DNA of 64,000 nt from Calliopum simillimum (lineage: Eukaryota > Arthropoda > Insecta > Diptera > Lauxaniidae), in NCBI GenBank assembly GCA_951812925.1, contig OX638369.1:2108001-2172000 (forward strand), given 5' to 3'. Every line of letters begins with the position of its first letter. The first letter of the stretch is position 1. Of the stretch, positions 12,389-24,994 are shown piece after piece. The notes under the pieces were generated by a model. That model ran no database searches, was not told the DNA's origin, and saw only the letters and a program-made list of their open reading frames with translations. A program made the position numbers and the translations under genes.

Positions 12389-14275
12389 TAGCGATGCCAA
12401 TCCCGGCCTTTATTAAGTCCCGTAAGTCCCGGGATTTGCATGAAGTAATCCCGGGATTTTCGGGACTAAAAATACAAAATTAATACAAAATATTTTGCTA
12501 TCTTCTATTGAATGCTTCATATAGCACTATTTGGTGTCTTCAAAATAAGATATAAATTCATAATGCTGTATTAAAATGATCGTAATTTTTCATCATACCT
12601 CATTTTGAAGACAACGAACAGAACTAGGTGCTGCATTTAATAGAAAATACTAAAATAATTTCGTATATCCTCCATATAACCACAAAAATCGTGTTTTTTT
12701 AACTCTTAGTTAAGGATATCTCAAAAACCGTACTTGATAGAACGATTCGTATTCAGAATCGACAAATACATCGGAAATGACTATTTTTTGTTTAGAATTG
12801 TTTCAATTATTTTTTTTTTTCAAAAAGTGCATGAAAAAGTGTTGATTTTTATCGAAATTCAATTACATACTTACAAAAATGAGCCAAGTCGGATCAAAAT
12901 CATTGCTTGTTCAACAATATTTGATACTATAGCCTCCTTTTACTTAATTTTCCTGCATTATATAAGGAATGAGGATATCGTTTCAAAAAAGGTTACAATG
13001 CTAGGATTCAGCCGGTCGCTTTAATAAAGGTTTTACACAATCGCGTGGCGATTTCACTTTCAAATTTCAAATTTTTTGAACTCAAATATATTTTGATCCC
13101 AGTAACTGGTATTTAAATATATGGGTTATTCCATATCAAAACAGAAAATGAGAAAAAATTAAATCCGATTACCTCCATTTTAACAATATCATAATCTAAA
13201 ATAACTATTGTTTACTTATCTCCAAAGAAGTTTTAAAAAATTATTAAAGAGAACTTTTTTTAGCGAATTTATCTCAATTTGGCCCAGTTTATATTTTTAT
13301 TTCTTATGAGACATGGTTTTTTACTTTAAAACTTTTCATTATGATATCGTCTCTTAATGCCTGTGACAATAAGGAGTAGCAGCTTGGACCGATTTTTGAT
13401 CAAAAAGCAAATTGGTCCAATAACAATAAACAATAAACATCATCAAAACATCAAAAATTCGATTATTTGATACGCTACAAAAATTTCATTGATTTCATTC
13501 TTGTGTCGCAAGTCAGATCAGAATGTCGCGTTGAGTCACTAACTCAAAATGTTATGTTTTCTTTATCAAAATAGCTGGCTTCAATTGTTAGGTTAGGTTC
13601 GAGTGGCGGTTTAGCGATCCAAGCTAAAGCCTAAGTTGCACTAAAAGTGTCATTTTAATGCCACAAAAGTGACTCGACAGACTGGTATGTATATGTGAAA
13701 ATTTTAATTAACTAACTAAAGATATCTATATCCAGTTCAGCTTCAATTGTAGTCACATACTTCTTCAATTGCAACATAAAAAAAAAAATCATAAAATAGC
13801 AGTATGTTGACTAAAATTCTTCCTTAAGTTAGTAAATAAAAAGAACGTTCCGTTTCATCTCCAATTCTTTGAGACTGTTTTTACAGATTAAGGGCTTAAA
13901 ATAACTCAGTTCTGACCAAAGTTTTGTCATAATCTATAGCAAAATGTCCAATGAGTCACAATAGAATGCCCCACATGTAATATATATTACATATAAATAT
14001 AGTTAAGGTTTATGAATTATTTGTAATTTAAATTTTTATGTTCGTTTTTTTACATTTTCTTGTTAATTTTTATTTATAAAATGAAAATTTAAATTAAAAC
14101 GATTGACTGTTTAATATGAATTGAACATTTTAATAACTACGTTCTTATATCCCAATAAAAAAGGGTGCTTTTAATGTCAAAATAAAAATCATACCTAATC
14201 CCGGGATCCCGGGATTGCAATTTAATAATCCCGAAATCCCGGGATCACCAAAAAGCCCAAAAATTGGCATCCCTA
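12389..14275. mobile_element. Inserted element with TAGSGATGCCAAT ends, CCCGGGAT motifs
   Basis: The ends TAGCGATGCCAATCCC (12389) and the complement of AAATTGGCATCCCTA (ending 14275) form an inverted repeat, and both are followed inward by multiple CCCGGGATT motifs. These ends resemble hAT-type termini, but the 8-bp flanks (GTGTCTGG and CTATGCAC) do not match, so the superfamily is uncertain. An inner hairpin pairs about 12500-12550 with 12600-12655 (TTTGGTGTCTTCAAAAT against its complement). Part of the interior (about 12870-12910) is related to the 2.4-3.6 kb foldback element. Confidence 0.65.
13588..13680 (+). repeat. Possible copy of the common fly GGTTAGGTT repeat
   Basis: Starts TTAGGTTAGGTTCGAGTGGC and continues with CTAAGTTGCACTAAAAGTG and TAATGCCAC. 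I recall the combination TTAGGTTAGGTT...GTGGC...GTCCATT.TGATACCAC as a widespread dipteran dispersed repeat. The match is partial and from memory, hence the low confidence. Confidence 0.35.
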
Positions 14276-14373
14276 CTATGCACGCATCGCTATACCATAA
14301 AGATTTGCTTACGGTCATACTTTGCTAGTTTGGCCGAAAAGGGGCATTTCCCACTCTACCCCACTTACCCCTA

Positions 14374-15649
14374 ACTAATTTAAATTACAGCAATTTCATC
14401 TCGTAGCAAAAATATACCCTAACAAGTTCGGATTTTTTTAAGATTTTGCGGAGAGGTGCAAAAAGTTAAAAAAAACGCAAAATTATGGCAAACACTCTTT
14501 TACATAATTGTCCTTAACTAAGACATTTTTAAGCTGATTTTTATGTTCTGATCTATTTTGAATATGTAGCAAATCAGGCTGTTTGTCTTAAGAAATTTTT
14601 CTGTTAGTTGCAAAAGTAACATTTTTACAAATTTTTTAGAAGATCTATAATATTTTTATGTAAAGAAGACCAAATTGCCTTCTACACAAATCTTGGATGG
14701 CATCTTTTGAAATATTAAAAAAACTATAACTTTGAAACCGTTAAAGATATAAATTTAAGTGAATTTGATGTTCGAACAGGCACGTGACTTTGGTGAAGTT
14801 CGTGAATTTGATACGAACTTTGTGGATACCTCGAACGTGGCATATCGAATCTCATGATTTCAATAGTTTTGGAAAAGTCCAGAAGCAGGTAGATATCAAA
14901 TAAGCGCCACGCCCACAAATAAACTTTTTGAAAATTGTACATAATTTTTCGGGGCCGCCATTTTTTTTTTAAATTTTAGTTAAATCGAACTTTTTTAATA
15001 AAAATTGTATATTTTTGTTATATTGTATAACGTTGTGCCCCAATTATTTTCCAAAATTTGGTTGAAACCATACTTTTTTGACAACATTGAAAAACGAAGT
15101 TCATTGTCACGTGAGCCTAAACAGTAAGAATCACGTGGTCAAACAGATAGCTCTTTTAAGGTCTTAAAATCTTAAGCTTCGCCGCCCCTTGGAATTGGAG
15201 AAGTTACTCAAATTAAAATTTTTTTTATTACACGTATTAAGCGTGAAACTGAAATTCTGCTAAAAATAATCGCGTCAACAAAATATGAGTTTTTTTGTTT
15301 TTGGCTGCGAGTAGCGAAAATTAAAAGAAATGGGCTGTTGGCGGGCAACTTGTACACATACACATAAATATTTCGGTTTATTATTTTTGTGTTTTATCTC
15401 ACTTGCAGCCCATCCACTTCCTGCATTTCGCCTGGCGGTAACAAAACTTGCACAAATTGGGAATCACATCAGCAGCAGCAGCGTGACGCAGTGGCAACGG
15501 TGGAAATTTTGTATTTTACATGAAATCCGATTATCTGTTAAATGCGCAACTTGTTGGTTTTCGGTGTTGTTGTTATTGTTGTTGTTATTGTTGCTGTAGC
15601 TAGTGAACTTTGCCGCAATGTTGTAGTTTTCAGATTTTCGCTGCTTCAC
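14374..15649. other. No gene; microsatellite at 15563-15598
   Basis: AT-rich to about 15300, then less AT-biased. GCGCCACGCCCAC near 14905 is probably another fragment of the GGCGTGGC repeat class. A (GTT)n/(TTG)n microsatellite runs 15563-15598. A 3' splice-site-like string, TTTTATCTCACTTGCAG, ends at 15408, with no convincing exon after it. Confidence 0.45.
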
Positions 15650-15913
15650 AGTTGAGAGCGACAACGACGACTACGGAAGTGAAAGTGGTTGCAGGTGAAA
15701 CTTTGTTGCACCACGTCATGTGTTTTTTTTGGCAAGGGATTTATTTTACAATTTAAAGTTAAACAAGAAGTTAAAGTGGTTAGTGTATTAGAAAACTGAA
15801 AGAAAAACTTGAGAATCGTCTTTTGCGAAACCTCTATGGGATTTGCAGAACACTGAAGTGGATATTTTGAACTGAAATATTCTATTGAAGTGAATACTCG
15901 TATCATGGAAATC
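15650..15913 (+). other. Weak candidate first exon (5' UTR plus start)
   Basis: An initiator-like ACAGTTG at 15649 is followed by GAGAGCGACAACGACGAC, a composition typical of fly 5' UTRs. The segment ends in an ATG at 15905 (context TATCATGG), two more codons, and a consensus 5' splice site ATC|GTAAGT at 15914. If real it would be a leader exon coding only Met-Glu-Ile before a long intron. No clear TATA or downstream promoter element was found, and upstream sequence is unremarkable. This rests on signals only, not homology. Confidence 0.2.
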
Positions 15914-18440
15914 GTAAGTCGTATACATATCACAAAAATTTAAAAATATTGGGGAAAAATTTTAATTTTTCACTGATTACCAAAACATGAGCTTTAGTCC
16001 GAAATTTATCAATCAAAGCGTTTTAATACGAAAATTTTTTAAAAAATTACCCAAGAATGTTTAAAGAATCGTCTTAAGTTTTTACAGCATATGATTTAAA
16101 TCAAGTAAATAAATAGCACAGGCTGACGACAGCGTCAATCTGGACTAAAAACGTACTAATGCAATTAAAATTTTCCCTGAAAGACGAAATTTTCTGACAG
16201 TTTCTGTATTATGTAAACAGCTGATTTGTTTGTTTACTTGTTTTTTTTTTGGACAGCACCTGTTCCTCACTTTTGCTCATTTTTGTTATAGTGACATTTG
16301 TGATTTTAATAAATTGGCTTCAAAATTGACAATCAGATGTTTTGTTTCTGTCAAATCGCTACAATCTACTACAATTTTTGACAGCGTTACCATATTGAAA
16401 TATCTTATTTCAGTACTAGTCCACTTCGATTTCATGCATTAGTGTTAGAGTTGATGTGAATTGAGATGGAGATTATTCACCATTAAATTTGCATCAAGAC
16501 TGATGATTCGGATTAACGCTGTAGTTTGCCTATGCTATGAGGTTTTAAATATAAAAATTTATTTAAACTTTTATAAACAGATATTTACTGGGTGTCCAAT
16601 GACGCTCACTTTGTATGCGGGGCATCTTTCGTATTCTGCTAGAAGTAAGTCAAGTACCGCATGCATTAAATTCAAAAGGGAAACTTGACGTGAACTAAGT
16701 CCACACATCTACACACACACAGACTCGGTATCATCATTGTGAATGAAGAAAAATCACACACTTTATAAAGTTGAGCACATATACATACAAATATACTAAC
16801 TCACTGCAGCCAGGAGGCAGCAGGACAAGGCTTTCATTTCAGGTTGATGAAATTTTTATGCATTTACTTTTAGTAACTTGGTGTGTTTTTGATTGAAACT
16901 GTAACTGACACTGACACGTTAGCAACAAAGGAGGAGAAGAGAAAAGAAAAGAAGAGAGGAGCAGTGGGCGTATGCTTGATGGTTGTAGTGTTGAAATTGG
17001 CGTAAGGCACAGCATGTCAAGTTTGAATACAGTTAACAGTATGCCAACGGTGTTTTTCTGTCCACATCAGGTTTTTTGTCTTTACTAGCTCAGAATTTTT
17101 GAAATTGAACTACTGTATTGCACAGTAGGTAACTAAGTTAATAAGTAATGATTAATTAATTTTAACTTGGGCGATTATTTCGCCTATTTCACACTAAGGG
17201 AAGGCAGCAGCAGTTGTGATGGGGCTTATGTAACTGTTTAATAATTAAAATGTAATCTTGCGTTTCTTCGAATTAATATAATCCACGCATAGTATATTCC
17301 TTGGCGACAAAGATACAAAAATGAAGTGAAAAAAAACATATGACAAGGGTAATGCTAAATAAGGCAGAAATTTTCTTAAACAATAAAAATTAATAAAATT
17401 AAATTAGTTGTACTCGTTTTTTCTTGGTTACATTAAAACATACTTAGTAAAATTAAAATTTTCTTAAATTTAACAAACTGATCATGACACATTACTTGAC
17501 CACTAAGTCTTTTTGAATATAAAAATCATAAAAAACTAATGCATTTCTTATTCAACGTCAAGAATTATTTCTGCAAATCTTCTCCTCTCCAAAGACCCTT
17601 TACAAATATTTAAACAACTTCCAAAAAAATACCATAAAAGCACAGTTTTCTTTAATATCCACCCTTTACTGTTATGACAACATAAGCATTATGAGCATTT
17701 TTCACATTTCATTTTATCAAATAAATGCGGGCATAAGTGAAAAAGAAAAGGAAATGAAAAGAAGAAAAAACATAAAAAAAGTTTTAGAGATAGCGATGGT
17801 GTGGACAATGGAAATAAATTGTGATTATATCGCAATTCACAGTAGTACGTTCACAAAGTACATTTCTAAGATATTCATCGCAAATGATTTCGTTGCTATT
17901 CGTCAACGATTTTTTCAAAGAGTGTAGATATTTTTTGAAAGAAAAAAAAAAATTAAATGAATATTTATGTGTTGAAGTATGGTCGATCATACTTAAACTT
18001 TTCTGTTTTATACTCGAATTTTGGACAAAATTAAAATTTTAAGAAGTTGATAATTTTGGTTGCAAAAATTTTGAAGAAACGCTTTTGCTTTGAGATGTGT
18101 GAATTTTGAGTAACATCACTGAAACTTCTGAAGTCAATTAGTGTCTTTTACGTACTTGTAGGCGATAGACTTAAAAGTCCACAAGACAAACATCATATGG
18201 GCATTTTTCACGTCACGAAAGTGACTATCGCACTCATTTAAAGTGAAAAAGAGTGGAAGTGAAAAATATTTTTGTTTTAGTTTTTACTAAACATTATGGC
18301 CCTTAGGTAGCACTATAATTTCTGCCAACGTTTGTAGTAGGCAAAGTTCAGGTCCCAAAATCTATGCCACAAAGAACTTAAAACGAACTGGACAAAAATA
18401 GTAGTAGTTTTCGGGGCTATTCAAAGAAAGTTGGAATTTA
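15914..18440. other. Unique intron-like DNA, no gene seen
   Basis: No recognisable coding, RNA gene or long repeat. A purine-rich run (GAGGAGAAGAGAAAAGAAAAG) lies near 16930-16960, and CA-type short repeats near 16715. A 3' splice-like TTTTTTTTTTGGACAG ends at 16256 without a clear exon following. Confidence 0.5.
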
Positions 18441-19753
18441 GCTACCCCCCTTTGTGAAAGTTCATTCAATTCTATGAATATTTGCCCAAGGAACTATACC
18501 TCTGCGTCCAACTTTAGTTCGGCGCATTTTTGATCGAAAATTTTACCTTGCATTTAATATTTTTTTTTGTTTTCATACTAAATTTCAAAAATTTTTATAA
18601 AGACAAAAGTAATGTCATTATATGATTTGGCTGGTATTCTGTCAGTAATCAATTAAATTGGGTTCTGTTTACTCAAAAAGTTCACTTGATGAAGTGGAAT
18701 TGATGCAATATATTTAAAAAAGTGATATGGGTCAAATAGCCGATTATTATGACCGACTTTCAAAATAAACGATTTATATTTTTACATGGATTTTTGGTAT
18801 ATTGTGCTGTAAAATTAAAAAAAGTGGCTAATTTATTTCCTAAAACTGCCACTAGATGTTGCCCTGGAAAAAAATGAGTGTCAGATTCGGCATCCTAGCA
18901 TCCAAAAATACTTGGGTTGGTGTTTCGATTGAAAAAATCCATGTAAAAATATGACTATTTTATTTTGAAATCGGTTATTTGACCGATATAATTTTTTGGA
19001 ATAAATATAATCAATTTCACGCTATCAAGTAAACTTTTCGTAAAAACAGAACCCAATTTTATTGATTACTGACAGAATACCAGCCAAAACATATTGGGGG
19101 TTATCGTTAATCAAGATTCCCGGGGAAATGGGGGTTATCGTGAATCAAGATTCCCGGGGAATTTTCGCAGACTGCCGTGCATTATATATTGCAGTTTGAG
19201 AAAATTCCCCGGGAATCTTGATTATATTACTTTTGTCTCTATGAGAATTTTGAAAACTAAGCATAAAAATAAATATTAAACGCAAGGTAAAATTTTCAAT
19301 CGAAAATGCGCCGAACTAAAGTTGAACGTAAAGGTATGGTTCCTTGGGCAAATATTCATAGAATTGAATGAAATTTCAGCCTAGCTTGATGTTTTGTTTG
19401 AAAAAATTCATCAAAAATATGAATCGTTTATTTTGAAAGTCGGTCATAACAATCGGCTGTTTGACCCATATCACTTTTTTAAATATATAGCATAAATTTC
19501 ACTCTATTAAGTAATTTTTTTGTGTAAACAGAACTCAATTTAATTGATTACTGACAGAATACCAGCCAAATCATATAATGACATTACTTTTGTCTTTATA
19601 AAAATTTTTTAAAATTTAGTATGAAAATAAAAAAATATTAATAAAAGGTAAATTTTTCAATCAAAAATGCGCCGAAGTAAAGTTGAACGCAGAGGTATAG
19701 TTACTTGGGCAAATATTCATAGAAATGAATGATCTTTCACAAAGGGGGGTAGC
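18441..19753. mobile_element. Multi-arm foldback element (GCTACCCCCCTTTGTG ends)
   Basis: The left arm (18441-18790) and right arm (about 19405-19753) are inverted copies, sharing GCTACCCCCCTTTGTGAAAG at the tips, GCGCATTTTTGAT, the ACAAAAGTAATGTCATTATA segment and a block around AAGTGATATGGGTCAAA. A third arm, in the same orientation as the right arm, lies between them (about 18950-19380), so the element has an extra arm, as if partly duplicated. The internal ACAAAAGTAATGTCATTATA segment is shared with MITE fragments at 24.2, 29.2 and 52.8 kb. No coding remnant seen. Confidence 0.82.
19094..19227. repeat. Small insertion of CCCGGGGAA triplet repeats in the middle arm
   Basis: Within the middle arm the conserved segment is interrupted. 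GGGGGTTATCGTTAATCAAG and GGGGGTTATCGTGAATCAAG stand as direct repeats 36 bases apart, each followed by ATTCCCGGGGAA. An inverted copy, TTCCCCGGGAATCTTGATTA, lies at about 19204-19224. The arm sequence (ATTACTTTTGTCT) resumes right after. This looks like a small palindromic insertion with one tandem duplication. Confidence 0.6.
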
Positions 19754-22700
19754 CGAGGTCGATAAAATTTCGTCCATACAATTTGGCCTACCCAAATATA
19801 ATTGTATATATATGTATAATTATTTTGTTTCAATTACTATCATTGCCACACCAACAAACCCGTTTCTTGCTAAAAAAAAGTAATTCAAGAACAGTTTTTC
19901 CGGGTTTTTTAATTATTAATATTAAACTTTGAATATTTTTCGACATTTCAATCTTCTAGAATTCTAACTCTTTAAAACTCGTAAATTTTTGAATAAAACA
20001 GTTTTGACAGATTTCTGCAAAATTATTTGAGGTCTGTGAACTAACCGATTCAATTACACGGTCGGAAAAATTTATTTTACTCAAAAGCAAAGAAACTTAG
20101 AAAAAATAGTGTATAAGGCAAAAAATGCCTGGAATTTTTCGTAAGTTGCCTTGCTTTGAGTAACAAATCCTTTTCCGACAACTTAATTGAAAAAAGTAAA
20201 AAAATCGATTCTCTGAACAAAAAAAAAAAAAAAAATGTTTCTTATCACTAAAATTTTTACAAGAATGTAATACTTATTTTCGAAAAATGGATATCTATTC
20301 TGTGAAGAAAACAACGTTATCAGTAAGAAACATGTTTTTTTTTTTTGTAAAAAATGCCCTTCAGGAAAGCACTTCATTAGCATCTTACTAAAAACGTTTT
20401 TTTGTTTTTTACTCTTTTCTGGTAAGATGCTTTTGTTTTGAGTAAGGAATCATTTTTCCTACTGCGTTATTGAAAAACGTATAATAAAATCGATTTTTGG
20501 AACCAAATGTTATATATACCGCAAAAAAAAAAAAACAAAAAAAAAAAAAAAAAAATTATACATTTTTGACGTCAAAACTTTTGGAAAAACATAATCCTTC
20601 TTTTTGAAACAAATTTGGGTAGGTATCATTTGTATAAAGAGATGCACTTGCATTGTTTTCTAAAAATTTTTGTAAAAACTGAAAAGACACATATTCAAGA
20701 TGTAGAGTTAAAATAAAAGGAAACGACTCAAAGGTTTTGGTTTTTTTTTTTTTTTTGAGAAAAATTTAAGAAATTATCACTTTTGTTACTACAAAAGAAA
20801 TCGACGCTATCATTTCTTTTAATGATTAAATTGTTGTTGTTGTTGTTGTTCCTACCATTTTCATTGTTGCTGTGCCATTTGAATGCTATGTATTCTATAG
20901 ACTATTGAGTGTATTATTGTGAAGTCTTCCAGAAGATTGGTCAACAATAGCAACACCATCACAAAGATGAATAAAAAGAACAACACAAAAGGTAACAAAA
21001 TATCATGGCAACAAAATCGTCAGTAATAAAATGTTACTTTTGCCTTTGTTATTTCAGGAGCTGTTGTTTACTACTTCTGGTAGTAAATCCAATGGAATTT
21101 TATTGGAAAAAGATAAGGAATTTTCTACTGTAACAATAATCATATCATTCAACTGAAAGCGTACTTTTGTTTTAAGAAGAAAGCATTAACTATTTTCGAA
21201 AAAAGTCATTAAGACAGCAGAGACGTTCGAAAACAACAAAATTTCTTCTTAATTAAATTTTGCTTTTCAATTTTGTGATTTATAAATTCATTAAAACTTA
21301 ACCCATTTTGAAACAAATTCCCTAAAATCATGCCTTAATCGTTAGTCCTTAGAATTTATATCCAAAACAAACAGCCACCCACAAAGCACAATATGCAACG
21401 CAAGCTTATAATCTATGTACCCACACATACATTATTACACTGGCACCCACATACTAACATCCGCACAAAAGCAATTAACGCATCAAATTTCGTAGTAATT
21501 CATTTGAAACTGATTTGCTCCTAAGGGAGCAATAAAAATAGTAGCAAAACAGCAGTGACAGCAGCAACAAAAACAAATCGTAAAATACAATGAGACCGAT
21601 TAATATTGACACTATCGAGCAGCAGCAGAGAAAAAGAGCAAAAGAGCAACAAAGAAAGGAGGAGACGAAACAAAGAGGGAACCAAGTAGCGGAACCAAAA
21701 AACAAATACTTGCGCAGCACTTAACTTGATCAACACAAAGGCAAACTGCGGGAAGTAGAATACAGGACAACAGCATGTGGCCAGCATTCGCAGACAAAAT
21801 GGAGAGAAAATTGTTGGCAACACCACAAATGCAACCCTGCAGCAAAGGCTCCATGCACGAGTGTGTATATGTGGTGGTCACACAAGAAATAACAGACCGT
21901 AAACGAATAAACCGAAAGGATAAACGAATAACTTATGAACGAAGAGAATGGAAAATAAAACACTTTCACTTTGGTATTGGAAAGCAACGAAGCGTCACAA
22001 TGCTAGCACAGTTCCAGGATATACTTATACATTCAAGACACACACACGTACATACTCACATACATGCTTACAGACAATGTCGTCTACAATAAATTTTCAT
22101 AATTGATCGATAGATGAATCTGGCAAAAAAAAAAAAAAAAAACAGTTTCAAAAGATTTACTTTATTTATATCTATGTATGTATTGGGGTGGCTGCATATT
22201 TACCTAAGTGTGTGTTTGTGTGTATGCGAGTATTTGGGTTTGCGTTTTGTGTTATAGTCAGCATACAAAAGTTCAAAAAAGCAATCGACCGCACACATAA
22301 CAGGCTGCTTGGATACTTTGAAACTTTTTACTTGTGGAGATTGACAGTTGAACAAAAACGATGTCACATAGTATTGGATTTAAACTGTTCGTAAGGACAA
22401 TTGGCAGATAGATAATACTGTACAACAGCAAAAAGAAAGACCACAAAATAGGCATCACATCTAACTCAATAACCATATCGAAGCCATATTTTCACGATAT
22501 CTAAAGATCATTTTCCGCCAGGCTTATATTGTAAAAAATTGGGAATCTAATGATGGGGCGTTGTACCCCACATGCAAAAACTACACACAAAAATACTTCA
22601 AACACTATAGGTATCTCCGCACTTTTGACAGGTATCAATTCGAAACTTGATGCATGGATGTATAGTGTATATACCAAAAACCATTCAAAAAATAGAAGGA

Positions 22701-23466
22701 ATTGATAGGTGGAGCATTGCACCCTCCATACAAAAAAAATTCTGAGCTTTCAATAATTTAGCAACTTTAGCAACTAAATAAATAGTATAAAAAAAGCATA
22801 AAAAAGCATAAATATACATGGACCAAATATACCAAATATACCAAAGACCATGCACAAAATGGGAACCTAATCAAAAATCTTCTCACCGCTTTCTTGTGTG
22901 ATCACTTTTATGGCGTCTCTCAGTTACAGCATCTACCTCTTTGTGATGCTGCGCTTGCTTGAATATGAGGCGGATAGTTAGAAGGTTTAATTTTTAGGTC
23001 GTTTCACTTTGTTGTATTCCTCAAAAAGTTTAAAATCAATAAAAATTTTTACAGTTTTATAATTTTACGATGCTTTCGAGACATTTACTCTTTTTATGGA
23101 ATACCCTCAATGATTTAATAAAAATTACAAACTTTCATTGTATAAATATTACGCAAAACTGATAAAATCTGAAATTGTACTTTTTTTGATGACGTCATAG
23201 AAGGCACAAAGAAATAAATGAATGTGAAAATGTCAACTTAAAGCAATAAAGTAAAAGCATTTGGCATTCATCTAAAATACTTTCTTCCTTAGAAACTATG
23301 TGTACCTTTGGGGACAGCAAATTCCTCTGTCTTGTGGGTCACCTCAATTTATTTACTTTTTTGTTTTTGTAATTTGACATTTGTGTCGCATTCATTTTTC
23401 ACTCAAACCACCCTCTGTTGACTCTGACCATGTTTTGCAACACTTTTCCTTTCCAAATTTTTCCAG
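19754..23466. other. Mostly unique DNA; hairpin at 20061-20182, microsatellites
   Basis: A short inverted repeat pairs GGTCGGAAAAATTTATTTTACTCAAAAGCAAAG-like sequence at 20061 with its complement ending near 20182. A third related arm (TTTTGTTTTGAGTAAGGAAT) is at about 20428-20450, so this is probably a small MITE. A (TTG)7-type microsatellite sits at 20831-20851. GGGGCGTTGTACCCC near 22556 is another fragment of the GGCGTGGC repeat class. No convincing coding sequence; the overlapping minus-strand frames at 21475-21987 are shadows of low-complexity sequence. Confidence 0.5.
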
Positions 23467-24145
23467 CTGTCGCGCAGTTTATGAAGATGAATGCATTTTT
23501 AATGCTTCGTGCTTTGTGCCTGATTTACGAGGATGTGCCGGAATTACAGATGAATTGCATTTGGGTTGCAGCTGTAGAATTTGAGTCAATTCTTCATTTT
23601 CACTAGAAGTCAAAGTTTAAGTGCAATTTTAAAAGTTTGTTATAACGACATACATTTTAATCAAAAGAAAATTTTGTCTGAATTTGATCAAAAGTTTAAG
23701 AGTTTGGTTGAGATGGGTCTTATGAATTACTTAAGTTATATTTATATAAGTATTTGGTGTGCCTGTTCATTAAGTCACATTTCAATTCTTATTTGCTTCT
23801 ATCCATCATTCACCTTCTTTTGCATTTTCTTTTATTTATCACAAATGTTCACTTATTTGACTGTAAGTCAACTAATTTGATTGCTGCGAGTTGAAGTTGA
23901 CGTCGACATTGCTGTTTCGTTTTATTGTTTTCTTGTGTTGTGTCTGTCAATTCGGACATCTGAAGGATCTTTTTATTTTAGGGACTACGACGTTATTTGC
24001 TCATACATTTGTATGTGATGGATATTGTGAAATTCTGTTCTCGATTTCTATCAAAGATAAAAGGTTTTTGCCATAAATGCTGTTACAAATGTATCACAAG
24101 TAAATTGCATCAGATTTTCAATAAAATAATCAATTTTAATTTACA
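23467..24145 (+). other. Candidate cysteine-rich terminal exon
   Basis: A good 3' splice site (CTTTTCCTTTCCAAATTTTTCCAG ending at 23466 in sense, pyrimidine-rich) is followed by an open frame of 38 codons to a TGA at 23582-23584. The peptide starts CRAVYEDECIFNASC and ends GCSCRI, with cysteines spaced C-x7-C-x5-C-x7-C-x10-C-x-C. That is far from the AT-driven composition of neighbouring chance frames. An AATAAA lies at 24120-24125, a plausible poly(A) signal, which would make this a short alternative 3' exon. The spacing and the final CSC loosely recall extracellular disulphide-rich modules such as GDNF-receptor-like domains, but I cannot assign a family. Without homology this stays a candidate. 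Confidence 0.3.
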
Positions 24146-24179
24146 TATGTATATAAACAATCCAACATGATATGTAGTC

Positions 24180-24420
24180 TGCGTGTCAAATATCAACTAA
24201 ATGAAAAATCAAATGAGTCGTTTATTTTGAAAGTGGAGTAAGTCCATAGAGAGACATACACATTTTTTGCGATAATAATCGTTTTTTGAGAATAGAGCCA
24301 AATATTAATCATTTCTCAAAAAATATCAGTCAATTCATATTATGACATTACTTTTGCTCTTTTTGTCACTTAAGCTACTTTCAAAATTAACGGCTCTATT
24401 AACTTCGTTTCGAAAAATGG
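24180..24420. repeat. Fragment of the AAAAGTAATGTCATA repeat class
   Basis: GAGTCGTTTATTTTGAAAGT (about 24215) and CATATTATGACATTACTTTT (about 24335) correspond to the internal arm blocks of the 18.4-19.8 kb foldback. It is a partial copy that ends where the LINE sequence begins. Confidence 0.6.
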
Positions 24421-24994
24421 CAATAACAAAAGCTCGGCACTAACCTGCCTTCAAAAGTTTTTTGGTGAAACTTAAAGAACCTTGACATTAGAGGTAAAAA
24501 AAACACCGATTGCAATTTAGATGTTAATTCTTTAAACAACCTCTTTTTGCAATCTCATTCTTCAGAACGTGATTCTCCAATTGTTTTGAACCCTACTGGC
24601 TAACACCAACTTAATGAAGAACTTAACTTTATAAATGCTACGGAGGAAGATATTCTAAATAGCATACATTCTGTTAAATCAAATGCTGTTGGGGAAGATG
24701 GTATAAGTCTAAGATTCATAAGTTCTCTAACTCATATTATTAACTTTAGTATAACAACATTGACTTTTCCAGTAAGATGGAAAATAGCTAATGTTATAAC
24801 AGTTGCTAAGAAAAATGCCAGTATTACAGCTCATGATTTCCGCCCGGTAAGCATTTTGTCTTCGCTTTCCAAAGTATTTGAAAAATTTATTTCTGCACAA
24901 ATAGTAGAACATTTAAATATCAATAAATTACTATCAGTTAATCAGTCTGGTTTTCGAGCTGGTCATAGCTGCTCAAATGCTATGTTAAAAATTA

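Larger units (their letters stand above)
11878..14373. mobile_element. Inverted-repeat element with TAGGGG-type ends, carrying an insertion
   Basis: The left end TAGGAGAAAGTGGGGTAAAG (11878) matches the complement of the right end, ...CTACCCCACTTACCCCTA (ending 14373). Homology includes GTGGGAAAT, about 30 bases in all. If the TA is the duplicated target, the element itself starts GG(A/G)G. The interior is interrupted by a second element at 12389-14275, leaving about 610 bases of outer element. No coding remnant is visible. Similar TAGGGG ends occur at 50360-51248 and at the right end of the 45.6-46.6 kb element. Confidence 0.75.

Noticed and set aside
21475..21987. Cluster of four overlapping minus-strand frames of 81-101 residues
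   Set aside because: Mutually overlapping in different frames and rich in Ser/Leu/Phe/Cys; typical of purine-rich low-complexity DNA read backwards.
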